Below, one piece after another: positions 36,009 through 47,254 of a stretch of DNA of 64,000 bases. This DNA is from Pomacea canaliculata (taxonomy: Eukaryota > Mollusca > Gastropoda > Architaenioglossa > Ampullariidae): contig NC_037595.1 in NCBI RefSeq assembly GCF_003073045.1, forward strand, positions 5,506,227 through 5,570,226, given 5' to 3'. Under the pieces are notes generated by a model. That model had not been told where the DNA came from. It was given only the letters and a program-made list of their open reading frames with translations, and made no database searches. How positions within the stretch are numbered: position 1 is the first letter of the stretch; each line of letters opens with the position of its first letter. The translations under genes were made by a program, and so were the position numbers.

Positions 36009-36034
36009 TTTTTCTTTCTTTCTCTCTCTCTCTA
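36009..36034. repeat. CT-rich microsatellite in the array (units 1 and 2)
   Basis: TCTTTCTTTCTCTCTCTCTC with flanks. The unit 2 counterpart near 42488-42519 is a few bases shorter, so the tract varies in length between units. Confidence 0.7.
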
Positions 36035-36367
36035 CAAGTAGGTTTCGTGTGTATATAGAACACACATTTTCCCAGTCGTCATATAGTGACTGTTTTAATG
36101 ACACGTCAATTTTATTAGATAGAAAGAATAGAATGCTTCAAAGGAAGGCCTAAAGGCCAGTCTAAAGGCCAAAGGTTGAACATGTTTGAGTCCAAGCTGC
36201 TTGCTAATTCGTTTGACAATAAAATAGTCTTGGGAGGTTCGATGCTTCGGTGTTTCGGCTTGAAACGCAGCGTTTTGTTTACAGTTTGCTACCACAACAC
36301 CCAGGATGTGGGAGCGTTTCCTGTCCTGCGCTGGGCACAGACCGGGGGTCACGGTTACGCTCACTGA

Positions 36368-36480
36368 CTCACTCATTCATCTTTGAAGAATGGCTCCACT
36401 ACTGGTATCCTTTCAGGAAGAAACGCTTCTGGCAGAGTGGCATCGGGGCTGGCTCCTTTGCATCAATCACCATCTTTTGT
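36368..36480 (+). other. Candidate exon repeated in units, related to 49396-49511
   Basis: After CTCACTCATTCATCTTTGAAG the sequence is open to a donor, TGT|GTAAGT, and can read PLLVSFQEETLLAEWHRG. The diverged equivalent in unit 3 follows CTCACTCATTCTGCTTTGCAG and reads GTLLASFQDGMDLEP, to a donor CCC|GTGAGT. The shared flanks show common descent. Protein family not recognised. Confidence 0.25.
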
Positions 36481-36568
36481 GTAAGTCTTCCCTGACTTAT
36501 TTTGCATTTTTTCTGTTTTATTTGTATTGTTTCTTGACCTAAAGACTATAAGTGTGAGTTGTAAATAA

Positions 36569-36651
36569 ATGGGCCGGGTAGAACAGGAGAGTTCGCTAAT
36601 TAGTATGCACGATCGTGCTTGAAAGCTTTTAATCGGTCACAAGGGGATGAA
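36569..36651 (-). repeat. Right arm of long inverted repeat (units 1 and 2)
   Basis: ATGGGCCGGGTAGAACAGGA through AATCGGTCACAAGGGGATGA is the reverse complement of 33840-33922. The copy in unit 2 is 43053-43134. Unit 3 has lost this arm. The pair bounds a module of about 2.81 kb in units 1 and 2, as terminal repeats of a transposable element would, but I see no clear target duplication. Confidence 0.85.
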
Positions 36652-37100
36652 CTCAAATATATATATATTCAGTGAGAATTACTTCATAAATTTTTCCCCT
36701 GCTCTTAGATACAAGTTAATGAAATTAAGATGTAGAAATATCCCTAGATATTTAAGAACATATCTGTTGTGATGAGGTAGATGATGAATTTCATTATCTG
36801 TTTTTGTGTGCTCTTTCTTTGCTGACTGTTTTGCGGAATATGCTTTTTGCATATTTTGTGCGTATTAAAGGACAAAAAAGTCGAATAGCCAATATGTTAG
36901 AAGGTTAAGAGAATACAAAACTAGAGACCATGAGTCTAGAGGGAATTTGACCAGAGCCACTATCACTCGGTGAGGACAGGGTATGAAATAGCCTTCTCGA
37001 TCTCTCCATTGACTGAAGGAAAAATAAAATTATAGAATAAATAGTCGCTTTCAGACAAAATGTTTATGATGTGATTGTTTCTTTTATTGCAGATTTAACC

Positions 37101-38233
37101 ATGAAAATATTCTATATCCTTTGCGCTTGCGCAGTTGTGTCCGCCGCCCTAAACCCCGGTGTTACCAAAGAACAGCTGCACGACTGTGAGTATCTAGCGA
37201 GATATAATACGATTCTTAAGTCCACTTTTAACCCTCCAAATGTTTGCGAACGATTTTGGCGAAGCTGGGTTGTGTGTGTGATATAAAAATATAAAGGTGG
37301 GGTAAATTAAGAGCACTCTCTGTTGGACGGTCTGTTCAAACCATGCAGTAGTCACAAGAATGTATGAAGTTTCTGGTCATGCCTCTCCTGAAGAAAGTAA
37401 ACGCGAGGAAGTCCCAGAACCATCGAACGATAAGCCTGATTAGTAAATCCAGCCTAAGGTGACCCAGAACTGTCTCACACCTTCGGCAAAGGAGCAGCAG
37501 GGATTCCAGGCCAACAAGAGAACTGCTGAACAAATTTTCAACAGCTTAGTCCTCACTGAAAAACAATAGCCGCATGGCAAGGATCTCTACCATAACTTTA
37601 TAGACTTTGATAATGGAGTATAGCATTAGGGGCTATGGAACGTTCTGCTGACATTCAACGTAGAAGACGAGCTTGTACACCATCAAGGCGCTGCTGTATG
37701 ACAGTTCCAGGAGCTGAGTACCACTAGTGCTGCTTAACATCTGCCTGGAGAAATCATTCTTGATCATGCTTCATGACCATCACACCACAGAAATCGACTT
37801 GATGGCGAACACCAACAGCGAGTTACTGAGCTTCACTGAAAAACTCACCACCAGTGCATACGGGATGTGGATGAGCACGGACAGTGTTTAGTCATTGTAA
37901 ACACCAGCAGATGTAGCATGGCGGACATCCGGATAAACAGGGTACAGCAGTACGAGGTGGGGGCCTTCAGATACCAGGGCGCCACCATTTCAAACAAACG
38001 TCTCAGGATCACGTCAACAACAGCGGCGATGTCCCCTGAGCCAAAATATACAAATGCAAAATTGAGATTAAGGACTTGACACGTTTTTTAGTCTTAAGGT
38101 ACACAAATTTAATCTGCATTAACAATTGTTGATTTTATTTTACATTAGCAGTGAAGTTAATATTGAAAATTCATTTAATATATATTTGAATTCTTTCGCA
38201 GGTTGCAATCAGTCCAATCTTCATAACTGCTGA
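37101..38233 (+). CDS. Candidate two-exon gene for a very short secreted peptide (unit 1)
   Basis: Exon 37093-37185 follows a good acceptor (TTTCTTTTATTGCAG), has an ATG at 37101 and encodes a signal peptide, MKIFYILCACAVVSA, with likely cleavage after VSA. It ends at the donor ACT|GTGAGT. A second exon begins at 38202 (TTCTTTCGCAG) in compatible phase and ends at a stop at 38231-38233. The product would be about 38 residues, with a mature part of about 23, ending in a cysteine-containing segment. The intron contains a degenerate LINE fragment. The gene is repeated in unit 2. I do not recognise a family. Expression is unknown, and the small size makes chance possible. Confidence 0.4.
37342..38080 (+). 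pseudogene. Degenerate non-LTR retrotransposon reverse-transcriptase fragment (unit 1)
   Basis: Translated pieces match the RTE-like reverse transcriptases common in invertebrates: SQNHRTISLISK, GFQANKRTAEQIFNSLVL, DLYHNFIDFD, and later ADIRINRVQQYEVGAFRYQG with ATISNKRL. Many stops and shifts interrupt it, including loss of the catalytic YADD region. It lies within the intron of the candidate secreted peptide gene. Confidence 0.75.
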
Positions 38234-41200
38234 CGTCGAGACAGTCCGGATTTCTCCTCCCATTAAAAGTTTCTTCCCAAGTTTCTAAAGACTCAAAGTG
38301 CTACTCGTAGTTCCTTTTTCTTTAAATTCAGAACTTCTGAATGTTTCAATTAATTCAAGTTCCAACACAGAGAAAATAGTAAAGAATCTGAAAACAGCGA
38401 CGGCTTTTGTCTTTTCACCGTTTTGAGATTACAGTTGCATGTGTATGTGTACCAGTCCGAATATCTGAATTTATGTTACTTTCTGTCAGTCTGTCTCTAT
38501 ACGTATAAGGCCATTCACGTCTGTCGTGCCTGTTTCTCGACTGTTGCCTACCTGGTTCAAGATGTGTAGTTTTCCTCCATAGGCTCCATTGCCCATCAAA
38601 AGATATTTAAGAAATACACGCATATTCCAGAAACCGCTCGTGGTTCTATATTTGATGGTCAAGATTTCCATCTTCGAATCGGAAGCCTCATGTATGACTG
38701 CCTCCACCACTGTTAACAGCGTACGTGTTACTTCACAAGCAGTCAACTTCTTATAAACTGTTTCCTCGGTTTTTTTTTTTTTTTTTTCCACGGGACATGG
38801 CTGTTAGCCTCATGCCCCCCAACCTGGAGGACCAGAGATCGCGCTTCTGGTTTCTGCCTTTTGCCATAACCAGAATCAGCATGGCGATCATTCTCGACAC
38901 CAGAGGCCCTTCCCATGGGACACCGAAACAGTCTACCTGACCTCGAAAAGGTGCTAATTCTCCAGGGACCATGAGCTGCCACGAGGGGCTTAATGCAAGG
39001 GAAATAACTGCAAAATCTCTTAGTCCCTGATGCTATCTATTTTCTTATTAGTTCCTTGTATTGCATGGGAAAGGAGCTTCGCTGTCACCACTTGTATATC
39101 TCTGGACTTCTGCCAGTTTTGCCGAGACCATCTAGCGATTTAATATCCGGAAAACCACACTTAAATTGTTGAAGTCCACAATAGACCTCAACGTCCCACG
39201 AATTTCAGTTGAAAACTGAAAAATACAACACACTGTACCATAAAGCTTGCGTTTTTGTACCTCCATCAACACAAGAGTTCGCATCGTCTGCTCTTTCTTC
39301 TTGTTGTTGATAATTAAAGCATTGATGCTAAGGAACCTTGAGACGTCGGATGTGTGGAGCACATGATCAGAGATACTCATGCAGTGAGGTTGAATTCTAT
39401 AGTTTATTTGGCAGAAAAGGGCCGGCGAGACGATTTTGCAAAATGAAGGGATAGGGGAAAGTGGAGTACCCGAAAAACCTTCTCGACAGCTAGACTGGCG
39501 AACGAGTGCTATAAATAAGATATTGTAGTGTTCTTATATGAGATTTGAACCCCTGACCATACGACGACATTTGTGACCTGCGTGTCGGACTGCAAGGCTG
39601 GCCTAGAGATTTTTTAATTTTGCAAGTCGTTTGCCCTTTCCATTCACAGATTTGCAAGACGGAGGGTTCTGTGTACCGCATTGGAGAAAAGGGCGTTGAC
39701 TACGGCATGAGCAAGATATTGGTTGGAGGGATTGTTGTATAATTTGTGGCATCATATTGTTCTGACATTTGCACCCAGTCCTGACGAGATAGAAAAGTCA
39801 GGCAGGGTTTTGAATCAAGTACATTTTTCGTATGACTTTTCACTGTCAGTTGGTTGATTTAGTATTAAAGTGCTTTCACCTTGGGGTGCCTTTGCAATAT
39901 GGGGGGAGAGATAGTGGAGAAGGGAACCAAAGTCCCCCAGAGAAACCCGTAATTCAATCCTTGTAAACTAGAAAGGTCTAGACTCCTAGAACCAGCCTAG
40001 AGTCATGCATGTCATTTTTTTTTTCTTCCTTTTTTTGATTTGTGGTCCTGTGTTGTGAGTAGTGGTCATGCGCTTTGTAGCAGCAGATCGTTCGCTCACA
40101 ACTGTGGTCCTTTTTTAGCCGTCTGATCGTTTGATTTTAACTTCCCTTTTGGTTTTCTGCAGCTGCTAATGTTTTATTGGTGTACCTTTCTGTATCATTT
40201 CGGCGCATTGAGCATTTCCCTAGGATTCGGATTTTGCGCGTTATAAGTCTCCTTTTATTTATTTATTATTATGGTAAGAAGAGGCACCATTTCTCTTTCG
40301 GCATACAGGTTTCCCCTCTCATGTGTTCATCCACTTGTGACCGATTAAAAGATATCAAGTACGATCGTGCATGCTAATTAGCGAACTCTCCTGTTGTACA
40401 CGGCCCATCCATCCTACCTCCATCTAACCGCCATTCCACCCACTCACCCTTAGGTCTCTTTGGTGTGTGCGGACACAGCTGTGACGCGGTCGTTTTCGAG
40501 CCTAGCGGACGAATCGACATGCGTCAGCTTGGCAATGACGTAGCACGATCGTGAAGACTGACTTTAACGTCACAAATACTGGTAACTACTTACTGGCAAC
40601 TTGTAACTGTTCTCGCATGCATCAGCACTTTTCTAGCATGCAGATCCCGCCAAACTATCAACCGCCGGCTCCGCCAAAACCAAACAACGCCGGACTACCG
40701 GCCCTCTACACACATATTGAGTAAGTAGAAGCAAATTATTTTTCTTTCGTTTTCGATTTTTCGAAAATAAGTAGCCTGATGAAAAAGGCATCGCCAGGTT
40801 CAATGTCGTTTCATAAGTTACAACTCGTGTTGTTTGCCGTCTGCCTGGAAGACAAATCACGGGGAGAGTAGTCTTACTTTGAATAGGAAACAGTTTGTGC
40901 AGATGCGAAAATTTGAAAACAGTTTGCCTTTTGCATTTCTTTTCTACGGTAATACAAAAGAAACTGGTTGGTGGACAGGATTTGATTTCTGTCATGGATG
41001 CTTTTCAAATTTTGATTGATTAGTGACTCAAACTGCAAGAAAGTAAAAGCGTGTCCTTGTGAGTGTCACACCACAGTTGACTGCAAGAGTGGAAAACGAC
41101 TTTTGCAACCTCCCCAGTGTAGGCAGTTGATCAAAAAGACGATAAATGGCATTGTGATTGACAGCATAGGGTTCTTGTCGCAGTTTATTTGAAAAGAGAC

Positions 41201-43581
41201 CAATAATTTCTTCGATGTGTGTCATCCTTATTCCTCCGGTCTGATGCTTTGTAGAGGTAAATGGCTAAGCAAAGTGTTATGCCTAGATTTTTATCAGCCG
41301 TAAGTACAGAAAATCTAAAGTGAGATGAAAATTTACAGAACTTGGGTGGAATACACTCTTCTCTCAACTCGGTATATCTACGACAACCAAGTACAAAGTA
41401 AAGTTCGATCTCATCACAGTAATATAACAAATTGCATAGAGAACTGCTGTTTAAAGTACCTAAATTTAGGACACAAGATTCGTCTAAATCTGGCTAAGGT
41501 TTCTCTAAAACCTGTATGTCTGAGGTCAGAGAGATATGCACTAGTTGTATGGAAAAAATGTTCGAGAATATTGTCAAATACATCTGCCGCTTGATATGCA
41601 ATCAAATTGCGAATAAAATGCCCTCTAACATTTTATATCGTGGAAGGAATGAAACGCACGTGCAAGGATGAGAGAGCGTGAATTAGGAAAGAGTAAGTGA
41701 CGAAATTTTCAGAATGCGTGTATCAATGACGTAAAAATGAAGTATAACGAAGACAGTAAATGCATGAAGATAGGGGGCAGAGAGGAGCTAGAACCACGAT
41801 GTCAAATAATATTTGGTGAGTAAAAGTACATTTCACTGAGGAGTAAGTGGAAAGCGAGAGCGAACTCCTACTACATTTTCATATGCTAATATCTCTTATG
41901 ACGATAGATTTAAAAAAAGCTCAGTCTTTAGATCTTGAATTAATAATATTCATTTTTAGGGTCGTTTTTAACTAGAATTCAGAACATAGGTGGGAAGAGA
42001 AACCTGGATACAAAATATGTCACAGGTGCTACTCTTGTCGGAAACAAAGGGGCTTGTGGAGCGGACCGGAATGCTTCACTTCAGTGCGGAGATACGATTT
42101 ATTCCGTTTCAAAAGGACTTGTCACAGAATTAGCATTAAAATGATCCCTAAAATGATATTCTAAGCATAAGTAATAATTTAGTTTGTTTGTGTTTTTATT
42201 TGTTTCAGCTAGAAAAGCTAAAGTAATATGAGGAGAACCGAAAAATGAAGTTACGGAGTTGGGCCAAGTGGCGGCGGAATGACCGTGGAGCTCGAGGACG
42301 GCTGGAACTTTGCCCCTGCTTTCCAAAAGTCCAACTACCCCGAGGCGCTGGCAAGAAAACCAGACTCTCAGCAACCACGGTCCGGGTGGGCACAGTAAAC
42401 AGGTACAGTGCCTATTGAGTTTAGACAGTATATATAAACAACTCTTTACATAAGTGTTTCAACTATTCGTTTTCTACTCCTCGTAGTCTCTCTTTTTCTT
42501 TCTTTCTCTCTCTCTCTACAAGTAGGTTTCGTGTGTATATAGAACACACATTTTCCCAGTCGTCATATAGTGACTGTTTTAATGACACGTCAATTTTATT
42601 AGACAGAAAGAATAGAATGCTTCAAAGGAAGGCCTAAAGGCCAGTCTAAAGGCCAAAGGTTGAACATGTTTGAGTCCAAGCTGCTTGCTAATTCGTTTGA
42701 CAATAAAATAGGTCTTGGGAGGTTCGATGCTTCGGTGTTTCGGCTTGAAACGCAGCGTTTTGTTTACAGTTTGCTACCAACAACACCCAGGATGTGGAGC
42801 GTTTCCTGTCCTGCGCTGGCACAGACCGGGGGTCACGGTTACGCTCACTGACTCACTCATTCATCTTTGAAGAATGGCTCCACTACTGGTATCCTTTCAG
42901 GAAGAAACGCCTCTGGCAGAGTGGCATCGGGGCTGGCTCCTTTGCATCAATCACCATCTTTTGTGTAAGTCTTCCCTGACTTATTTTGCATTTTTTCTGT
43001 TTTATTTGTATTGTTTCTTGACCTAAAGACTATAAGTGTGAGTTGTAAATAAATGGGCCGGGTAGAACAGGAGAGTTCGCTAATTAGTATGCACGATCGT
43101 GCTTGAAAGCTTTTAATCGGTCACAAGGGATGAACTCAAATATATATAATTCAGTGAGAATTACTTCATAAATTTTTCCCCTGCTCTTAGATACAAGTTA
43201 ATGAAATTAAGATGTAGAAATATCCCTAGATATTTAAGAACATATCTGTTGTGATGAGGTAGATGATGAATTTCATTATCTTTTTTTGTGTGCTCTTTCT
43301 TTGCTGACTGTTTTGCGGAATATGCTTTTTGCATATTTTGTGCGTATTAAAGGACAAAAAAGTCGAATAGCCAATATGTTAGAAGGTTAAGAGAATACAA
43401 ACTAGAGACCATGAGTCTAGAGGGAATTTGACCAGAGCCACTATCACTCGGTGAGGACAGGGTATGAAATAGCCTTCTCGATCTCTCCATTGACTGAAGG
43501 AAAAATAAAATTATGGAATAAATAGTCGCTTTCAGACAAAATGTTTATGATGTGATTGTTTCTTTTATTGCAGATTTAACC

Positions 43582-44710
43582 ATGAAAATATTCTATTTCC
43601 TTTGCGCTTGCGCAGTTGTGTCCGCCGCCCTAAACCCCGGTGTTACCAAAGAACAGCTGCACGACTGTGAGTATCTGGCGAGATATAATACGATTCTTAA
43701 GTCCACTTTTAACCCTCCAAATGTTTGCGAACGATTTTAGCGAAGCTGGGTTGTGTGTGTGATATAAAAATATAAAGGTGGGTAAATTAAGAGCACTCTC
43801 TGTTGGACGGTCTGTTCAACCATGCAGTAGTCACAAGAATGTATGAAGTTTCTGGTCATGCCTCTCCTGAAGAAAGTAAACGCGAGGAAGTCCCAGAACC
43901 ATCGAACGATAAGCCTGATTAGTAATCCAGCCTAAGGTGACCCAGAACTGTCTCACACCTTCGGCAAAGGAGCAGGCAGGGATTCCAGGCCAACAAGAGA
44001 ACTGCTGAACAAATTTTCAACAGCTTAGTCCTCACTGAAAAACAATAGCCGCATGGCAAGGATCTCTACCATAACTTTATAGACTTTGATAATGGAGTAT
44101 AGCATTAGGGGCTATGGAACGTTCTGCTGACATTCAACGTAGAAGACGAGCTTGTACACCATCAAGGCGCTGCTGTATGACAGTTCCAGGAGCTGAGTAC
44201 CACTAGTGCTGCTTAACATCTGCCTGGAGAAATCATTCTTGATCATGCTTCATGACCATCACACCACAGAAATCGACTTGATGGCGAACACCAACAGCGA
44301 GTTACTGAGCTTCACTGAAAAACTCACCACCAGTGCATACGGGATGTGGATGAGCACGGACAGTGTTTAGTCATTGTAAACACCACCAGATGTAGCATAG
44401 CGGACATCCGGATAAACAGGGTACAGCAGTACGAGGTGGGGGCCTTCAGATACCAGGGCGCCACCATTTCAAACGAACGTCTCAGGATCACGTCAACAAC
44501 AGCGGCGATGTCCCCTGAGCCAAAATATACAAATGCAAAATTGAGATTAAAGACTTGACGCGTTTTTTAGTCTTAAGGTACAAAAATTTAATCTGCATTA
44601 ACAATTGTTGATTTTATTTTACATTAGCAGTGAAGTTAATATTGAAAATTCATTTAATATATTTGAGTTCTTTCGCAGGTTGCAATCAGTCCAATCTTCA
44701 TAACTGCTGA
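43582..44710 (+). CDS. Candidate short secreted peptide gene, second copy (unit 2)
   Basis: Exons 43574-43666 (ATG at 43582) and 44679-44710, with the same splice sites and phase as in unit 1. The signal peptide differs at one residue and the mature part is the same. Unit 3 keeps only the region of the second exon (around 51624) because the signal-peptide part lies in its replaced middle. Confidence 0.4.
43823..44558 (+). pseudogene. Degenerate non-LTR reverse-transcriptase fragment (unit 2)
   Basis: Near-identical copy of 37342-38080, duplicated with the unit. The final open piece (44346-44558) ends ADIRINRVQQYEVGAFRYQG then ATISNERL. In unit 3 only its last few tens of bases remain, at about 51461. 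Confidence 0.75.
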
Positions 44711-44963
44711 CGTCGAGACAGTCCGGATTTATCCTCCCATTAAAAAGTTTCTCCCCAAGTTTCTAAAGACTCAAAGTGCTACTCGTAGTTCCTTTTTCTT
44801 TAAATTCAGAACTTCTGAATGTTTCAATTAATTCAAGTTCCAACACAGAGAAAATAGTAAAGAATCTGAAAACAGCGACGGCTTTTGTCTTTTCACCGTT
44901 TTGAGATTACAGTTGCATGTGTATGTGTACCAGTCCGAATATCTGAATTTATGTTACTTTCTG

Positions 44964-45470
44964 TCAGTCTGTCTCTATACGTATAAGGCCATTCACGTCT
45001 GTCGTGCCTGTTTCTCGACTGTTGCCTACCTGGTTCAAGATGTGTAGTTTTCCTCCATAGGCTCCATTGCCCATCAAAAGATATTTAAGAAATACACGCA
45101 TATTCCAGAAACAGCTCGTGGTTCTATATTTGGTGATCAAGACTTCCATCTTCGAATCGGAAGCCTCATGTATGACTGCCTCCACCACTGTTAACAGCGT
45201 ACGTGTTACTTCACAAGCAGTCAACGACTTCTTATAAATCGTTTCCTCAGGTTTTTTTTTTTTGTTGTTGTTGTTTTTTTTTCCACGGGACATGGCTGTT
45301 AGCCTCATGCCCCCCAACCTGGAGGACCAGAGATCGCGCTTCGTCTGGTTTCTGCCTTTTGCCATAACCAGAATCAGCATGGCGATCATTCTCGACACCA
45401 GAGGCCCTTCCCATGGGACACCGAAACAGTCTACCTGACCTCGAAAAGGTGCTAATTCTCCAGGGACCAT
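44964..45470 (-). other. Longest unrecognised open frame of the array, antisense side
   Basis: A 168-codon minus-strand frame. Parts of it stay open in unit 1 (38486-38791 and 38751-38972) and in unit 3 (51908-52168). The best-kept part reads LTACEVTRTLLTVVEAVIHE ... FLKYLLMGNGAYGGKLHILN. A low-complexity Lys/Asn stretch in the middle comes from a T-run that varies between units. No family recognised. It may be a real minus-strand exon or simply an AT-poor region that happens to be open. Confidence 0.2.
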
Positions 45471-45952
45471 GAGCTGCCACGAGGGGCTTAATGCAAGGGA
45501 AATAACTGCAAAATCTCTTAGTCCCTGATGCTATCTATTTTCTTATTAGTTCCCTTGTATTGCATGGGAAAGGAGCTTCGCTGTCACCACTTGTATATCT
45601 CTGGACTTCTGCCAGTTTGCCGAGACCATCTAGCGATTTAATATCCGAAACCACACTTAAATTGTTGAAGTCCACAATAGACCTCAACGTCCCACGAATT
45701 TCAGTTGAAAACTGAAAATACAACACACTGTACCATAAAGCTTGCGTTTTTGTACCTCCATCAACACAAGAGTTCGCATCGTCTGCTCTTTCTTCTTGTT
45801 GTTGATAATTAAAGCATTGATGCTAAGGAACCTTGAGACGTCGGATGTGTGGAGCACATGATCAGAGATACTCATGCAGTGAGGTTGAATTCTATAGTTT
45901 ATTTGGCAGAAAAGGGCCGGCGAGACGATTTTGCAAAATGAAGGGATAGGGG

Positions 45953-47254
45953 CAGAGGCGGCGTTAGGACTACGCGGGGCCTGGGGCCGACCATCCGCGA
46001 GGGGCCGGGGTAGCGGAGTACGTGTATCAATATCCCTATTGATATGATGCCGGAATCACTGATTTATAGACAGTTAGGTAGGCTGGATCAATTTCGCGAA
46101 ATAACGCACGAATTTAGTGTTTTAACTGTTCGTAACCTTTCCCACCGTTTGTGACAGTAGCGGTTTTTTCTTAAAGCGAAATAATATGGCGACGGTAACT
46201 TAAGGTGCAGAGGGCTGTTGTGTTCAGGTACCTTGGTACAGTGATCGACGGGAGGCTCTCCTTTAGTGATCACGTGAACCAAGTGTACAGACAGGACCAG
46301 CAACGGCTGTACCATCTGACGAGACTCCGCATCTTCAATGTCAGCTGTGGGGTGCTGGAGACTGTGTACAGGTCTCTTGTTGACAGCATCCTCTCATTCA
46401 ACATCGCTGCCTGGTATGGTCTACTCCTCGTCAACGACAAGGCAAGGCTGGCCAGAGTCATCCACCAGGCAAATAAAATTATTGGTCAAGCACAGCTGCC
46501 ATTTTCTGACTTGTACCTTCATGCAGTCAGAAGGATGGCACACAACATCATTTCTGACCTAACACCCTCTCCATCCCAACTTCCAGCTGTTGCCATCAGG
46601 CAGGCGCTACAAAGTGCCACGTGTACGGAAAGCTGCCTACCAGAGGTCCTTAGTGCCAGCAGCCATCACCATCCTAAATAAAGTGACAAGGACTCAGGAG
46701 GAATTAAACACAGTCTGAAGAGAAGAGGGTGCTGACATCCATTATCAGCCATCACTTTGTTGGATGTGCGCTCTCTTTCGCACAAACAAGACGAGCTCTC
46801 AATCTAAATAATTAATGAAATGCAGGGATTTCTGTCACAGGCCAATAGATGACATAGATGACAATTTGTAATGTTGTTTGCCTGCAGGTGATGAACAGAT
46901 AGTAGTGATTATGTGTGCGTTAAATGTCTGTATGAGTATGTATGCCTGCCCGTGTGAGCAAAAGAAAAATTTCTGTCTTGGGGTCTCCTCGACAGGCAAT
47001 AAAGTCTGTTTTGATTTGATTTGATTTAATAAACTGCTTGTTATTATTGGCGGGTTTAAAGTTAAGACATGGGTTCAATAATTTGCTTAATTAGAACTTA
47101 AAAGTGTTTACTGAACGTCAATTATTTGGTCACAACTTGTTTAGCACAGCTGGCAATAAGTCAGAAAGATGACCTCGGGGCTGAAGCGCGGGGCCCCTTC
47201 GAGAGCGGGGCCTGGGGCGGCCGCCCCACTTGCCACCCCCTAACGCCGCCTCTG
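45953..47254. mobile_element. hAT-like non-autonomous element in unit 3
   Basis: Perfect terminal inverted repeats CAGAGGCGGCGTTAGG and CCTAACGCCGCCTCTG are flanked by an 8-bp target duplication, GATAGGGG (45945-45952 and 47255-47262). These are hallmarks of the hAT superfamily. Units 1 and 2 have the empty site with a single GATAGGGG. There is no transposase inside; much of the interior is a LINE 3' end, and the two ends are GC-rich (GGGGCCGGGG, GGGGCCTGGGG). Confidence 0.92.
46205..47030 (+). pseudogene. 5'-truncated LINE nested in the hAT-like element
   Basis: A continuous 158-residue frame (46205-46681) reads FRYLGTVIDGRLSFSDHVNQ, then QQRLYHLTRLRIFNVSCGVL, YRSLVDSILSFNIAAWYGLL and ANKIIGQAQLPFSDLYLHAV. 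This is the C-terminal region of a non-LTR retrotransposon reverse transcriptase of the type widespread in fish and molluscs. The 3' end has a tail of TTGAT repeats (about 47011-47030), as in LINEs with microsatellite-like tails. Confidence 0.85.

Larger units (their letters stand above)
32596..39318. repeat. Tandem array unit 1 (about 6.7 kb)
   Basis: Starts GCATTGATGCTAAGGAACCT and ends TTGTTGTTGATAATTAAA, directly abutting unit 2. It is nearly identical to 39319-45813 over almost its whole length. It holds a tRNA-like SINE head, a reverse SINE tail, an inverted-repeat-bounded 2.8 kb module, LINE fragments, and the two exons of a candidate short secreted peptide. Compared with units 2 and 3 it has about 0.5 kb of extra sequence after the SINE (about 33245-33740). 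Confidence 0.95.
39319..45813. repeat. Tandem array unit 2 (about 6.5 kb)
   Basis: Direct repeat of unit 1 with scattered single-base changes and small indels. It lacks the extra post-SINE segment of unit 1 and instead has a short T-rich insertion around 40008-40272. Otherwise it carries the same parts in the same order, including both exons of the candidate secreted peptide (43574-43666, 44679-44710). Confidence 0.95.
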
